The notes under the pieces are model-generated. The model was not told the origin of the DNA. It saw only the letters and a program-made list of their open reading frames with translations, and did not search any database. Of a stretch of DNA of 64,000 nucleotides, positions 10,144 to 20,870 are shown piece after piece (position 1 is the stretch's first letter; each line of letters opens with the position of its first letter). This stretch comes from Combretum micranthum (Eukaryota; Streptophyta; Magnoliopsida; Myrtales; Combretaceae): the NCBI GenBank assembly GCA_024138025.1, contig JAMXBD010000399.1, positions 310,001 through 374,000 of the forward strand, in the 5' to 3' direction. Position numbers and translations under genes: made by a program.

Positions 10144-12687
10144 TGTACAAATAAATAATTCATAATAAAGGGTAGAATTGTAATATAGTGATATATAAAA
10201 GGATATTTTTGTTCTTGAACAGATGAAATTGGACACGAGAAGGTCGCGTGCGAATGATCAGATAGATTTGGCTTAGGCTGGCATCTAAGCTGCCAGCTTT
10301 GAATTCTAAGCTGTCGTCTTAAATATAATGGACAATGGCCTAAGCTTCAATGTTGAAGTGTCAAGAATTTGCTAAGGAAATTGGACTTACGTCGGCATGA
10401 TGGCCACCGACGTAGAAAGGAAGACCACTGACATATCATGGTAGGCCGCTGATATACTGGCCGGCCTATAGTGGCGTTTTTCTTAAGCTAGGTTTGCGTT
10501 TTTCCAAAGCTAACCCTCTCTATATATAGACCTTAGACCCCACGACCTTATCATATCTTTTCTGTAATATGCAAAATAATTATAAGTGATAAGTGTTCAC
10601 AAGCTACCAGATTTTAAGATGCCTTTATGTTGATGTTAAAAATAGGTTAAGTTTGATCAATTTCGTGTTAGAGCAAGATTGGCATCCATTGAATCAAGTT
10701 TTGTAATTTCTGCAATTTTTGACATTGTACGCCGTCTCCTGGGGAATCTACGCCACCGGCTTAGAGACGGCGTAGGATGAGAACAGTAGCGTTTTTCTCA
10801 ACGTTGGGAGGAACGCTGCCTGCGTTCACTAAGGTTTTTCCTCAATACCGGCATGAAAGCCGCTGGCGTAGGGCAAGGATTTGCCGGCGTATGAAGAAAG
10901 AATTGAAATTCTGGGATTCAAAGCCCCGATGAAGGCTCCGTCTTCGTGTAAATTTACCAGCGTATGGTATACGCCGGCAAGATCTACAAGTCGTCCACTG
11001 GCGTAGGGCCGACGTATAACCAAATTTCTATAAATACAAGACGTGAAAAATATTTTTGACAGATTTTCTTTATATTATTTTCGCCTTCGTGTAAGAGAGT
11101 TTTGGAGTGTTCTTAGAGATTTATGCTTGGAGAATCATGGGGAAGGTGTTTTTGATCCAAAGTAAGTGATCTTAACCTTCTCATTTGGATTTTATACAAA
11201 TTTATACAAGTTTCTTAGGGTTTTGGTTGAATTTTTACATAAAGGTTTTTGGAGAAAAACCCTAGGACATGTGAGATCTGTGAATTGGTGAATGCGAGAC
11301 GGGTTTTAATGATTCAAAATAGTAATTAAATCTTCTCTATGATGGATTCAAACAAAATACAGATTAAACAATCCTCATACATTCTTATTGTTGTGCATAT
11401 TAGGGTTTTGGGTGAAATAATTGGTGTTTGTGGAGTTTGATCGGAATAGACGGTGCAGATAACGGAGATTTCTTGTCAGGTTAGGATTTTTGGAGAATTC
11501 ATGTTTGTTAGGGTATTTTGATAATGCGATCATATCTGTTGATGTATATATATATGTTGTAACAGGACATTTGGAGTTTGTGAAACTGTTGTTGGTGTGG
11601 ATATAGGAGTTTGGAGTTTGGGTTGACTTTGTTGTTGTTGGTATCAGATTCTGAGGATTTGATTTATATTCCTGAGATTTAGAAAGGTACGACCAATCCA
11701 TTGTTTGATGTATGTGCTTGTAGATTAGAAATTTTGTGAATGAATATAGGAACAGAATTGCATAATGAACTTAATAAATATTCGGCTTAATAATTGTCTG
11801 CCTGGTTGTAGTTGGCTTCGACCAGTAGAGACCTGGAAGACAGTGATACTGGTGAGGCACCCTGATGATCTTAGTGTAAGGTTGTCCCGAGTGGATTCGT
11901 GCTAAGATATGATTCCGGTAGAATTTAGGTGTTCAGGAATTGGGATGTTTGGGGAGTACCCACTCATCTATATATGTATATGATTACTTATTTTCAAAAT
12001 CAGTTGGTTGTATTTAAATTAGAGTCTGAGTTACTCTGAGTTCGGGGTTTATGTATACTAGATTCTGAACTGTGTTGTTTTGCTGGACTAAAATAGACAA
12101 TAATCCATTGTATACATTTAGTTCAGTTGCATTTATTTATACATGCTGTATGTGCACAACCTTGCTTGAATTGGATTAGACATTATCGTACTGGGCTTCG
12201 CCGCTCATTCTGTTATATTTCAGGTGTAGGTGATGATAGTATGATATATGATCTATCGGGTTTGATATCGTCTATGAGGATGGGGATGGCATTAGCGGTC
12301 CAGACTACCCTGCTGATGACTAGTTGTATAGTCATATGATATAGGATGAATTAAAGAAGACTTTTATGTCTGGTTGCTATTCAGTGTTAGATTCATGTTT
12401 TGTTCATTAAATTTTTCAGTTGTATTTGGAGTTTTTTTTTTATGTAGTAATAGTTTTAGGGTATGATTCGACTTGTTGACCTGCAATTATGTCAACAATG
12501 TCTAGTTTTCTGATTATGGAGATTATATTCTTATCAGATGGTTTATTTATGAGGACCACATGTCTTCTTTATATCTTGTGAGTTATAGAGGTGTTATTTA
12601 TGTTATTTGTGGAAATTAAAGCCTTAGCATGTCCTATTAAGAGAGGACACGTGGCGGGTTATAATGCCATCAGGTTAGGGCGTTACA
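10144..12687 (+). mobile_element. 3' LTR of Tekay/Del-type gypsy element
   Basis: This 2544-bp LTR starts TGTACAAATA right after the polypurine tract and ends AGGGCGTTACA. Homologous LTRs lie on the minus strand at 33430-35701 and 52827-55005. Two TATA-like boxes are visible (about 10520-10529, and TATAAATA at 11029-11036). Only the second is conserved in both other copies. Between 10390 and 11015 there are many GC-rich CGCCGGCG-like words (for example TACGCCGGCAA at 10970). Short ORFs here, such as 12127-12339, are not gene-like. Confidence 0.87.
11029..11036 (+). promoter_or_regulatory. Conserved TATA box of Tekay-type LTR
   Basis: TATAAATA just after the GC-rich motif cluster. It is present at the same place, as its complement, in the minus copies at 35094-35101 and 54518-54525. 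Confidence 0.65.
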
Positions 12688-13467
12688 TTTTCCTCAGCAA
12701 AACCCTAGGTAAGTGGGTCTTTCTCTAATCTTTTTCAACCAGTCTTTTTAGTTCGATCTTTCTAATACGAGTTGTTCTACGGATTTGAAGGAGATCCAAG
12801 ATTTGTGGTGAAACCCTAGAGTGATTGGAGGTTTGGGATACTCTAATTCAAATAAAAAAAAGGTAATATCTTTCTTAGGGTTTCATAACTTCTACGATTT
12901 AGGAATTATAGGTTTGTGATTTTGGTTTATTAATGAAATTCAAGAGAATTGTGGATCAGGGTTCTGAATTTCAATTTGAGATCTACAAGTTCTAGGTATG
13001 TAAGAATCTACTCCAAATTTTGTTGTTCTAAGGAATTTTATCTCTTTCAAGTTGTTAATATAAGATTTACATGTATGCTGAAGGAATTGTGGAGATAAAT
13101 AGGGGACGTTGGAAAAAACTGTGTTGGACGATTTCTTTGAATTGTAAATAAAGGAGACAGGTGTGATAATTACTTCTCATAGATTTATATTTAGGGTTAT
13201 AGATTCTTTAGTGAGATTATGAAACTAAGGAATTAGGGTTTAATTGTGTATTATTGTTGATTAAGGATATCTGAGAAGGTTCCTTTCTTTAAGAAGTTTT
13301 GTTGGTGGATCTGAGTTGGAAGCAATACCAAGTATGACCTTGCCTTGCCTGCTGCTTCTACATGTAGGTTTAGAAAAAATAATTTGACTAAAATGCTTGT
13401 CCCTACAATGCTTGTCCTACCATGGCATGCAAGGCCTCCTCATAGAGCGTTCCTAAAGTAACATGCT
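12688..13467. other. Unassigned 780 bp between two LTRs
   Basis: AT-rich DNA with several AAACCCTAG/TTAGGGTTT words and a GGTAAGTGGG sequence near 12707 that resembles a splice donor. No ORF, TE terminus or RNA gene could be supported. It may be leader-like sequence of an older element. The only structure seen is a short repeat of ATGCTTGTCC near 13392-13420. Confidence 0.4.
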
Positions 13468-15088
13468 TGGTGAGTGTTGAATCCAACAAATATATAAATC
13501 TTACTCTTAAAATATATAACTTGTATATAATAATGAGCAGGGTCGATCCACAAAGATTGGTGAAATATATTTTTATACAGATATCAGAATAAGGAAAGAG
13601 GGGTGAAGGGGGATTTGTGAAATTCAAATAAAACTAATTATATCTAAAACACACAATCACAATTTAAGAGTTAATTCAATATCAAAGGATTCCTAACCAA
13701 AGATATTACCATAACTAGTTCACAGAATTGATCATTGATACAAAATTCTCTATTCTTTATCTCGGATAAATTGATGGTGGTTGTTAACAAGCTCTAACAA
13801 CCTATCTCCTTACTTAATCGATAACAAAAACAAGCTCTTTGATTATTTCCCCTTTCGACTAAACAACCTAATCAAGCTTTTTAGGGTTTAATTTATCAAA
13901 AGCAAGAAAAACAAGAGAGACAATCAATTCTGACCAACAAATCAAATGCTTGACCTATTTAGATCATATTATATCCTTATGACATAAGTTGATTACCTAT
14001 CTCATAATCATTCATGCTATTGTGTCATAAATAGAACAATCAAACAATTACGGATTTGATATTTTAATTGACAGATTATCACCTTGTAATCGAACATTTG
14101 GATCCAAATTTGCATCAATCAAACAAGATAACAAAAACAAAAAGATCAGAGGATACACGAATACCAAAAACAAGAAAAAAAATCAATTTGATCTCACAAT
14201 TCTTGAAGAACCAAGTCTTGTAACAATCCTTTGGCTAGAAATTAAGGATTTGGCCACTCATTCTAATACAATACTCTCTCTATTCTAGGGTTTTCTAATG
14301 TCTAAGGATGATATCAAATCAGATCTGGTCACCATTCTTATTGAACAAAACTTCGGAATTTGAACAGCCACAACGTACACCAGCAGTTAACCAATGTACG
14401 CTGATGGTATACCCTGCTGGTGTTTGTTGAAATTTAAACCAAAGAAAAGAACACTGCTGGCTTTCTTCTTTAAACTATCAGCATAGCTTTTACATGGGCT
14501 TCTACATCGACGGCATAGAATAAAAATTTGCCGATGTTCGTTGATTTTAATCAATTCTCTAGACATTCTACACTGACAACTTTGGCAACGCCGTTAACAA
14601 TTTTGCTACTATGCATTGTCTGCACTGCCTATACACTGGTGGCGTAAATCCTTCAAGAGCCAGCATTGGATGCAAATTATCAAACACTGGTATTGATCAT
14701 TGTTGAAGGCCGATGGGGTTGCTAACGATGCTTAAGTTTTCAATTCTATTCATAGCTTACGTTGTCATACATGGCAGTGTTGAATTCTCAGAAGCCGGCG
14801 TACGTTCATTTTTTGAAAGCTATGAGTCATTTTCTCACCACTATGTTGAAGTGATTTGATAATATAGCCGACAGTGTTGGATCTATTTTTTCTGGTGTAC
14901 AATATTCCTTGATTCCAAAAGTAGTAAAACTTGTCTAAACTTATTATATTCGCATTGTATTTCCTTTGAGACCTGAAATTATGACATTTAAGCACACTTA
15001 AGTACCAATTCCTATCAATTTCTATAAAAATCATAACAAATTAACATGGTTTGTTCCATGAAAGATTGAGTATAATTTGTCTTTATCA
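13468..15088 (-). mobile_element. Athila-type 3' LTR (element 1)
   Basis: This 1621-bp LTR runs from TGGTGAGTGTTGAATCC at its left end to CTTTATCA at its right end, so on the minus strand it begins TGATAAAG. The right border abuts the hallmark Athila 3' sequence (complement of GCTTGTCCTCAAGCAAAA, 15112-15129). It aligns with the 5' LTR at 27750-33429, for example in the shared blocks TATCAAAGGATTCCTAAC and GATCCAAATTTGCAT. The left flank is ATGCT. The 5' LTR is truncated, so the target duplication cannot be checked. Confidence 0.85.
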
Positions 15089-16480
15089 AAATCCCTACAC
15101 TTGAACTTTTGCTTGTCCTCAAGCAAAATAAAAACAAAAATGAAATATGTCACAGAGAGTGCTAATTTCCACTTTTACAAGCATCTTTTCTTCGATTAAG
15201 ACTTGCATTGCTTGTACGTATCACTCTAACCAAACTGATTACATGCAATTAGATTACCAAAATCAAAATTTAGTAGCTAATCTAGACAAAACAAACTTTA
15301 ATCTGCATGTTTAGCAGAAGAAGCGTCTATTCAAAAGTAAATACTCAATCCAGTAAGGAAAAACACCCATTCAAACTACACTGAACATTTAGCAAGTATA
15401 TACTCATAGCAACACAAAGTAAAAGCATGTGGTATCAACGTTTTTCCTAGATTTTCTCCTTTTTTATTATAAGTCTTATTTCACTTGGTAGCTCAACATT
15501 CCTTTTTCTTTTGATTCCATAACAAGCATTTTTTTTTTCTTTTTTTTTTCAAAGATCATATATTGAACTTTCGTTTTTCCTCACTTCTCGTTACAGTGAG
15601 TTCATTGAGTCAGCACATAAATACTCTTCCTCACTCCAACATTCGAGTTTAGATACTCATGACTCAATTACATGAGTCAGTGGAGTAAAGACTGCTTGTT
15701 TCTTTCTTTTTCTTTTTGAATGCCATATCAAGTTAAAGACTTTTTTTTTGTAAAGGATCACTAAGTAAAAAGTGTCATCTACTTCTTTCACTAAGTGTTG
15801 AAAAGCTCTTTAAAAAGAACTCAGAGGAGTATATATATGCTAACATATTCCTAGAAGTAAACCTGTTTATTTTTCACTTAAAGACTCGACCTACTTTCAA
15901 ACTTGCACTTATAAAGCTAAATATAAGATAAGTTTGTTCCTTAAAGGTTTTACTACTCAATTTTAACCAAGTATTCTAATTACAACAGTAGGTGAGTAAG
16001 GCACTTAAGCAAGTCAATTTAATTTTTGCACAAATGCTATTTTAATATGTAGCACAATCTCTAGATTTCATAAAAAATTTTGAAAAGATTTAGCCCAAAT
16101 TTGCCATATACTACTTAAGAACAAACAATCAAAAGTGTGGGTCAACATTTCAACTCAAATGTCTCAAATTTGCAAGTAATTTAAACATTCAAACATCAGC
16201 AGACAACAATACTCAATTCTCCATTCTCTATATCATCTTATCCTTCCCCTACACTTAATTGAATAGTGTCCTCACTGTTCCTAATTCACCCCAATAAAGG
16301 AAAAAGATAAAAGGTAAAAAAGAAAGGAATAACAGTACTTCCCTGATTAAAGATATGAAGTGATGAATTCCAACCCTTTTTAGCACAAGAGAGATTGTTT
16401 GCCTATTTTCCAACCTGGAAGCAAAGCAAAAGGAAAAAAAAAGAATTTTTTTTAATTAAACATGGCTACTTCCATTGAGT
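15089..16480 (-). other. Athila 3' untranslated region with polypurine end (element 1)
   Basis: Noncoding internal region between integrase and 3' LTR. Next to the LTR, the minus strand reads GAGGACAAGCAAAAGTTCAAG then GTGTAGGGAT, the typical Athila terminus. The same arrangement occurs on the plus strand at 45385-45420. The stretch 15800-15920 is homologous, inverted, to 44540-44600 of the non-autonomous element. T-rich tracts are present (15475-15550, 15700-15750). No ORF is supported. Confidence 0.75.
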
Positions 16481-17149
16481 GCTTTTCTTTAATGTCTTTG
16501 GCTAGACGTAGCTGCTCTTACTGGTAATCAGGGCATTCTAAACTGCTTTCTTCAATATTAGATACTTGAAAACCTTCATAGAAAGGTTTCAAGCGATAAC
16601 CATTAACTTTAAAACTTACTAATTTCAAGGCTTTGGATCTCAATTACACATAAGGAAACATATTAGCGACAACAAAAGGTCCTACCCATCTGGATCTCAA
16701 TTTACTAGGAAATAACTTTAATCGAGAGTGATAATGTAAAAATTTTTTACTAATAAAAAAGTTTTTCCTTGAAATCATTTGGTCATGAAAAGCTTTTGTC
16801 TTTTCCTTGTAAATTTGGAATTTTCATAAGCATCATGGTAATCTCCTCAAGATCCCTCAAGTTCTTGCAATTGAAGTTTTCTATGTTTACCTGCCTCATC
16901 CATTCTTATATTACATTATTTCACAGCCCAATAGGCTCTATGCTCTAACTCAACAAGAAGAGGGCATGGTTGCCAAATACTAGAAGGTAAGGAGACAAAC
17001 CTATAGGAGTCTTGTAAGTTGTATGGTAGGCCTACAATGCATTATCAAGTCTTGTTCTCCAATCTTTTATGTTCGGATTATAGTCTTTTCAAGAGTAGAC
17101 ATGATTTCTCGATTGGATACCTCAGCTATCATTCGTCTATGGATGATAT
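16480..17149 (-). pseudogene. Athila integrase C-terminal region, decayed (element 1)
   Basis: Reading the minus strand from 17149 downward gives KTIIRT, then KDWRTRLDNALWAYHTTYKT and PIGLSPYLLVFGNHA, which match the end of Athila integrase cores. Further on come IEPIGL and, through many stops and frameshifts, the basic tail ending in FKVNG-like residues near 16600. The N-terminal zinc module and the catalytic core are missing: the sequence stops at 17149 where the SINE begins. It belongs to the same element as the RT/gag block at 24082-27620, with the segment between lost. Confidence 0.8.
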
Positions 17150-17413
17150 TGTCACAACCCCGCCCCCGTAGGCGACGACGATGCGATGCCAGGGCAGGCA
17201 AACCCACCGCTGGCCCCCTAATGGTAATGGCCGACACCACCATTTCATCATGGTGACCCCAACCAACGTATGCCCCGCAGGGTACCACGGGCACTATAGG
17301 TATTGTTACCCTCAGGATGGATTGACCCCAGTCTGCAGCCTCTAGGGATCGAACCCATGACCTAAGGCTTTTGCCTGCCCCAAAGGCAGCACCTCTTACC
17401 AATTGAGCTGCAG
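17150..17413 (-). mobile_element. tRNA-derived SINE
   Basis: On the minus strand the unit starts with a pol III box A-like sequence (AGCTCAATTGGTAAGAGG), followed by a box B (GGGTTCGATCCC) about 35 bp further on, then a unique 3' region ending GGGGCGGGGTTGTGACA. A second copy on the plus strand (39938-40200) is similar over the same limits, which defines the unit. Unlike many SINEs it has no poly(A) tail. Target duplications are not obvious at either copy. Two ORFs across it (77 and 111 codons) are not considered genes. Confidence 0.75.
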
Positions 17414-17421
17414 CTCAATTG
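17400..17421. repeat. Perfect 22-bp palindrome at the SINE head
   Basis: The half-site CAATTGAGCTG is followed directly by its exact complement CAGCTCAATTG. One half is the SINE box A. The other half lies at the junction with the family A LTR fragment. It may be a product of how the SINE joined its target. Confidence 0.85.
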
Positions 17422-18701
17422 TAATTGTAGTGGCATTAGAATTAGGAAAATATAAAATTATGATGAGTTGTGAATTAATCGTGGTTGAATGAATAATAAG
17501 TATATCGAGACGAGACTTGTTGAAAAAAATCATTATATGAGCTAGTATAGACTTGGATTGTCTGAAATTCTCTATGATCACGTTTAATCTACATAATTAA
17601 CATGCCACGATTATATAAATAAATTGTATATGTATATCACGTAGTGAGTCACATTGCATTAGCTAATATACCTTTGGTGGGACAAAACTATATTAACGGA
17701 AGGCGAGAGGGCCTATGTTAACATTAAGGATGTGAGATCACTTAAGTTAATGGATGTGGAGTAGGCACATATAACTACTATAATAAAATAACAGAGGTTG
17801 TATAACTAAGAGAAAGAGATCGGGGTTATGGTTGCATGACTTATGGATCACCCCACTCATAATTGGAATTTATGGTTGTATGTCTTATAGACCATCCTAA
17901 CCCCGAATGGAGAGCATAAATCCATTTACATATGACTCTCGGAAAAACATATGCTTGTATGCTCATTTGCTTGTGCATTTCATATGGATGTTAATAACTT
18001 GTCTATTATATATACCGCATTCGAGTACTAATTATTGGAAATGAAATCTCACTAAGCTCGTAAGCTTATACCCCAATAGTTTCCTATTACAGTATGAATA
18101 TTTATGGCTATCTTCGAGGAGCCTGTAAACCCTGGTAATTCTCAGTAGCTAGAAAACCCCGAGAATTGGAATCGAAACCCTTATCCGATCAGGTTGAGTT
18201 TAGTGGATGAAGCCTAGGAACCCTAAATCCGGCTTTCCTTCGATTTCATAATAAAATAAATATTACAAAGTGAATGAATTCAAATTATTGTTCCAAGGTA
18301 CATTTCAAACCTTTGAAAGTTTTAAATTCGGGAATTTTTCAATTCCGGGTCTTCCCGAGCCCAATTACGGAAAAGCGTGCCCTGGGCCACGGATTCAGAA
18401 AAATGTTTCGGAATATTCATTAGAACCGTAATTTTATAAGGATTCCAAAAATATCAATTTCATAATTTTCCGAACTATAAAAATTACAGTTATAGCTTTT
18501 CCTGTGTTTTCGGAACAACCGGTAAAGTAGATATCTTGTCTACTATTCACAAGTACAACCTACACTACACACTACCCATACCCTATTCTTACATCCTTAC
18601 AACTACTCATTTCAATTTTCTTTTCCAAGAAAATTTGTCTCTTAAATAATTATTACATTTATTACATTTAATTTACTAAATTACAAATTCAATTTTTTTT
18701 C

Positions 18702-18731
18702 AAAACACACACACACACACAAGCTATATGG

Positions 18732-18764
<33 letters not shown>

Positions 18765-18775
18765 CTTGATTTTTC
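18702..18775 (+). repeat. AC repeat followed by a 38-bp poly-C run
   Basis: An (AC)n stretch at about 18702-18719 is followed, after GGCCGGCG, by an uninterrupted run of C from 18738 to 18775. Other family A copies have only short G or C runs in this place (1226-1250 G-rich; 6130-6150 C-rich). The run is therefore an expansion or a sequencing/assembly effect. Confidence 0.9.
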
Positions 18776-20810
18776 CTTCCCATTTGAATCATTTTTGCAA
18801 TTTTTATTTAATAAACCCTAAATTACTTGATATATATACTAAATGTTCTCTCTCTCTCCTCATTTCTTTCATTTTAATTTTTCAAAAGAGATCAAAACCC
18901 TCTCTTCTTCTCCTCTCAAAGTGCCGAGCACTTCCCTCCCCCACTCCCTTGCCATTTCAACTTTGTTTCTTCCTCATTTCTATCTCAAGACTTCCTTGGT
19001 ATGTTGATTTAAGTCTTGTTCTTCCTAGATCTTGTAATGGCAAGACCATATCTTGTGTATTTCCTCATTAAAACCCCATGATGCTCATGCTAGGGACATG
19101 GAAATGCATGAACAAGAATGTCAAGCCATCACAAGACATGGATCTAGTGTTTAGATGTGTTTTGTTAAGATTTCATCTTGTTCATGGCCATGAGATCCAT
19201 GCTTTATTATCATATGTAGTAGATCTAAGGTTTAGACATTCACAACTTCATGTACATGCATGATCATAGGTTCATTTTGTTTTATATGCTTTGATGACCA
19301 TAAGAATGAAGTCTTGTTCATGTATAGAGATGCTAGATAGTATATCTTAACATGTAGAAGGCAAGACATTGAAAAAGGAAGGGCTTTGTTAGATATGAAA
19401 AGTTGAAAATTCGGATGAAATGGAAACCCTACCTTAAAGACCCCCAAAATCAACTTTAAACTCATATTTCATAAGAAAAATGGAGGGTATGTGTAATAGA
19501 CATGTTAAAGGAATTATTTTCATGAGTTTAGATGAGTTTAGGCATAATAAAAATAAGGAAAACAAGAGGTGAAGTTAGAAGGAAAAATGTTGACTTTAGA
19601 TGTGTAGTCAAATTCGTAATTTTGGGTAATGCCTAAATAAACACTTAGTATTTAAGTCTAAAATGGATGTTTTATAAGCTAAATGAAGTCCTTAGATAAT
19701 GTATACATTGAAGCTCCAATTTTTAATGCATTAGACAAGATTTCCCTTAAGAAAAATGTAAGAAAAGGAAATTTAGAAAATTCGGATTTTTACAAAAAGC
19801 TAATTCAAAGACATGTTTACCAAATGAAAAATGGGAATTTTTATGCATGAATGGAGGCCATGGTTAATATAGACTTTGAGAACCTATTTTTAGTTGAATA
19901 ATAGGTAGATTACAAGATTAAAAACCAAAGAAACCCTAAGGAGTATAATATGGAAGGATAGCTTCCTAGAATTAGTCTTTATGAGAATTTCCTCAATACT
20001 TAAAAGTTCATGTGAGTTATTACCACAAAAGTTATTATGACCATGTATATATTAGGTCTATCACATGGCATTTATATTAGAAATTCATTCCCATATCATT
20101 CATGCATGAATCATCATCTAGGAATACTTTTTATCAAAAGCAAAGCAAATTTTCGAGATTGGATCAATTGCGGAACAGAACTGATCCCACTGTTCCGTGG
20201 CCTTACTATTTTCAAAACTTGAAAATAATACTTGAAATAGATAGATCTTTCGAAGTAGATAGAGATCGATATAAAATTTGCGAAATTCCGAGTTAAAATG
20301 ACCAAGTTATGGCCGTTTTAAGTCGGAACTTCCGAAAATAGCGAGAAATCCGAATTCAACTAGTCTAGATGTATAGTTTGATTTAGTTACATGATGAGAA
20401 TCTCATTAGGATTATTCTTGCTTGGTAGGTGATCCCGAGCAGGACGACTCTCTACCTCCCGACTATTATTATTAAGAAGTTGGCGTCCAATGGCCGAGTG
20501 AGTTTACTTCCATTCTCAATTAATGCATGTGATTGTAATGTAGTGGCACTAGTGATGTAGGCAAAGATAAAAGAAATTGTATAAGCATGTTGGGGTATAT
20601 GGGAATTATTTATGTTGTTGATTGTTGATATGTGAAATGGAGCTTAAGGTATATCGGAACCGGGTGTTAAGATATTGACTGCTTTACTAGAATCTTATGA
20701 TGAATGTCTGCGAATACTTGTTGGTCACTTAAAAGAATTGAATTAATGACTATTCGACTCCGACTATAAATTGAATTCATTCATGTCACGATGGGGTTGG
20801 AGCATTCGCA

Positions 20811-20870
20811 TTGTTGGTTAATCGTGATCCATAAAACGACTTGTTGGTTAATCGTGATCCATAAAACGAA
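20811..20870 (+). repeat. 30-bp tandem duplication in family A LTR
   Basis: Two 30-bp units (TTGTTGGTTAATCGTGATCC followed by ATAAAACGA) differ at one base. Looser copies of the same unit are at 57851-57940 in another family A LTR, just upstream of the shared GATGGAGGGCG block. Confidence 0.85.

Noticed and set aside
12127..12339. Small conserved protein shared with 33640-33852
   Set aside because: Both lie at the same place in homologous Tekay-type LTRs. Similarity is at DNA level and covers noncoding flanks equally.
17150..17160. TGTCAC at 17150 as the missing left end of the minus-strand family A LTR fragment (21898-24081)
   Set aside because: The sequence that follows matches the SINE copy ending at 40200, not the CCAAAGGGTACCC block of LTR ends.
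17067..17402. 111-codon minus-strand ORF (and 17023-17256, 39952-40266 on the other copies) as protein genes
   Set aside because: They lie inside the GC-rich SINE unit, in both strands, with no recognisable domain.
17340..17413. A genuine tRNA gene on the minus strand
   Set aside because: Box A and box B are present, but no full cloverleaf with acceptor stem could be drawn, and the sequence continues as a 260-bp unit repeated at 39938-40200. It is a SINE head.
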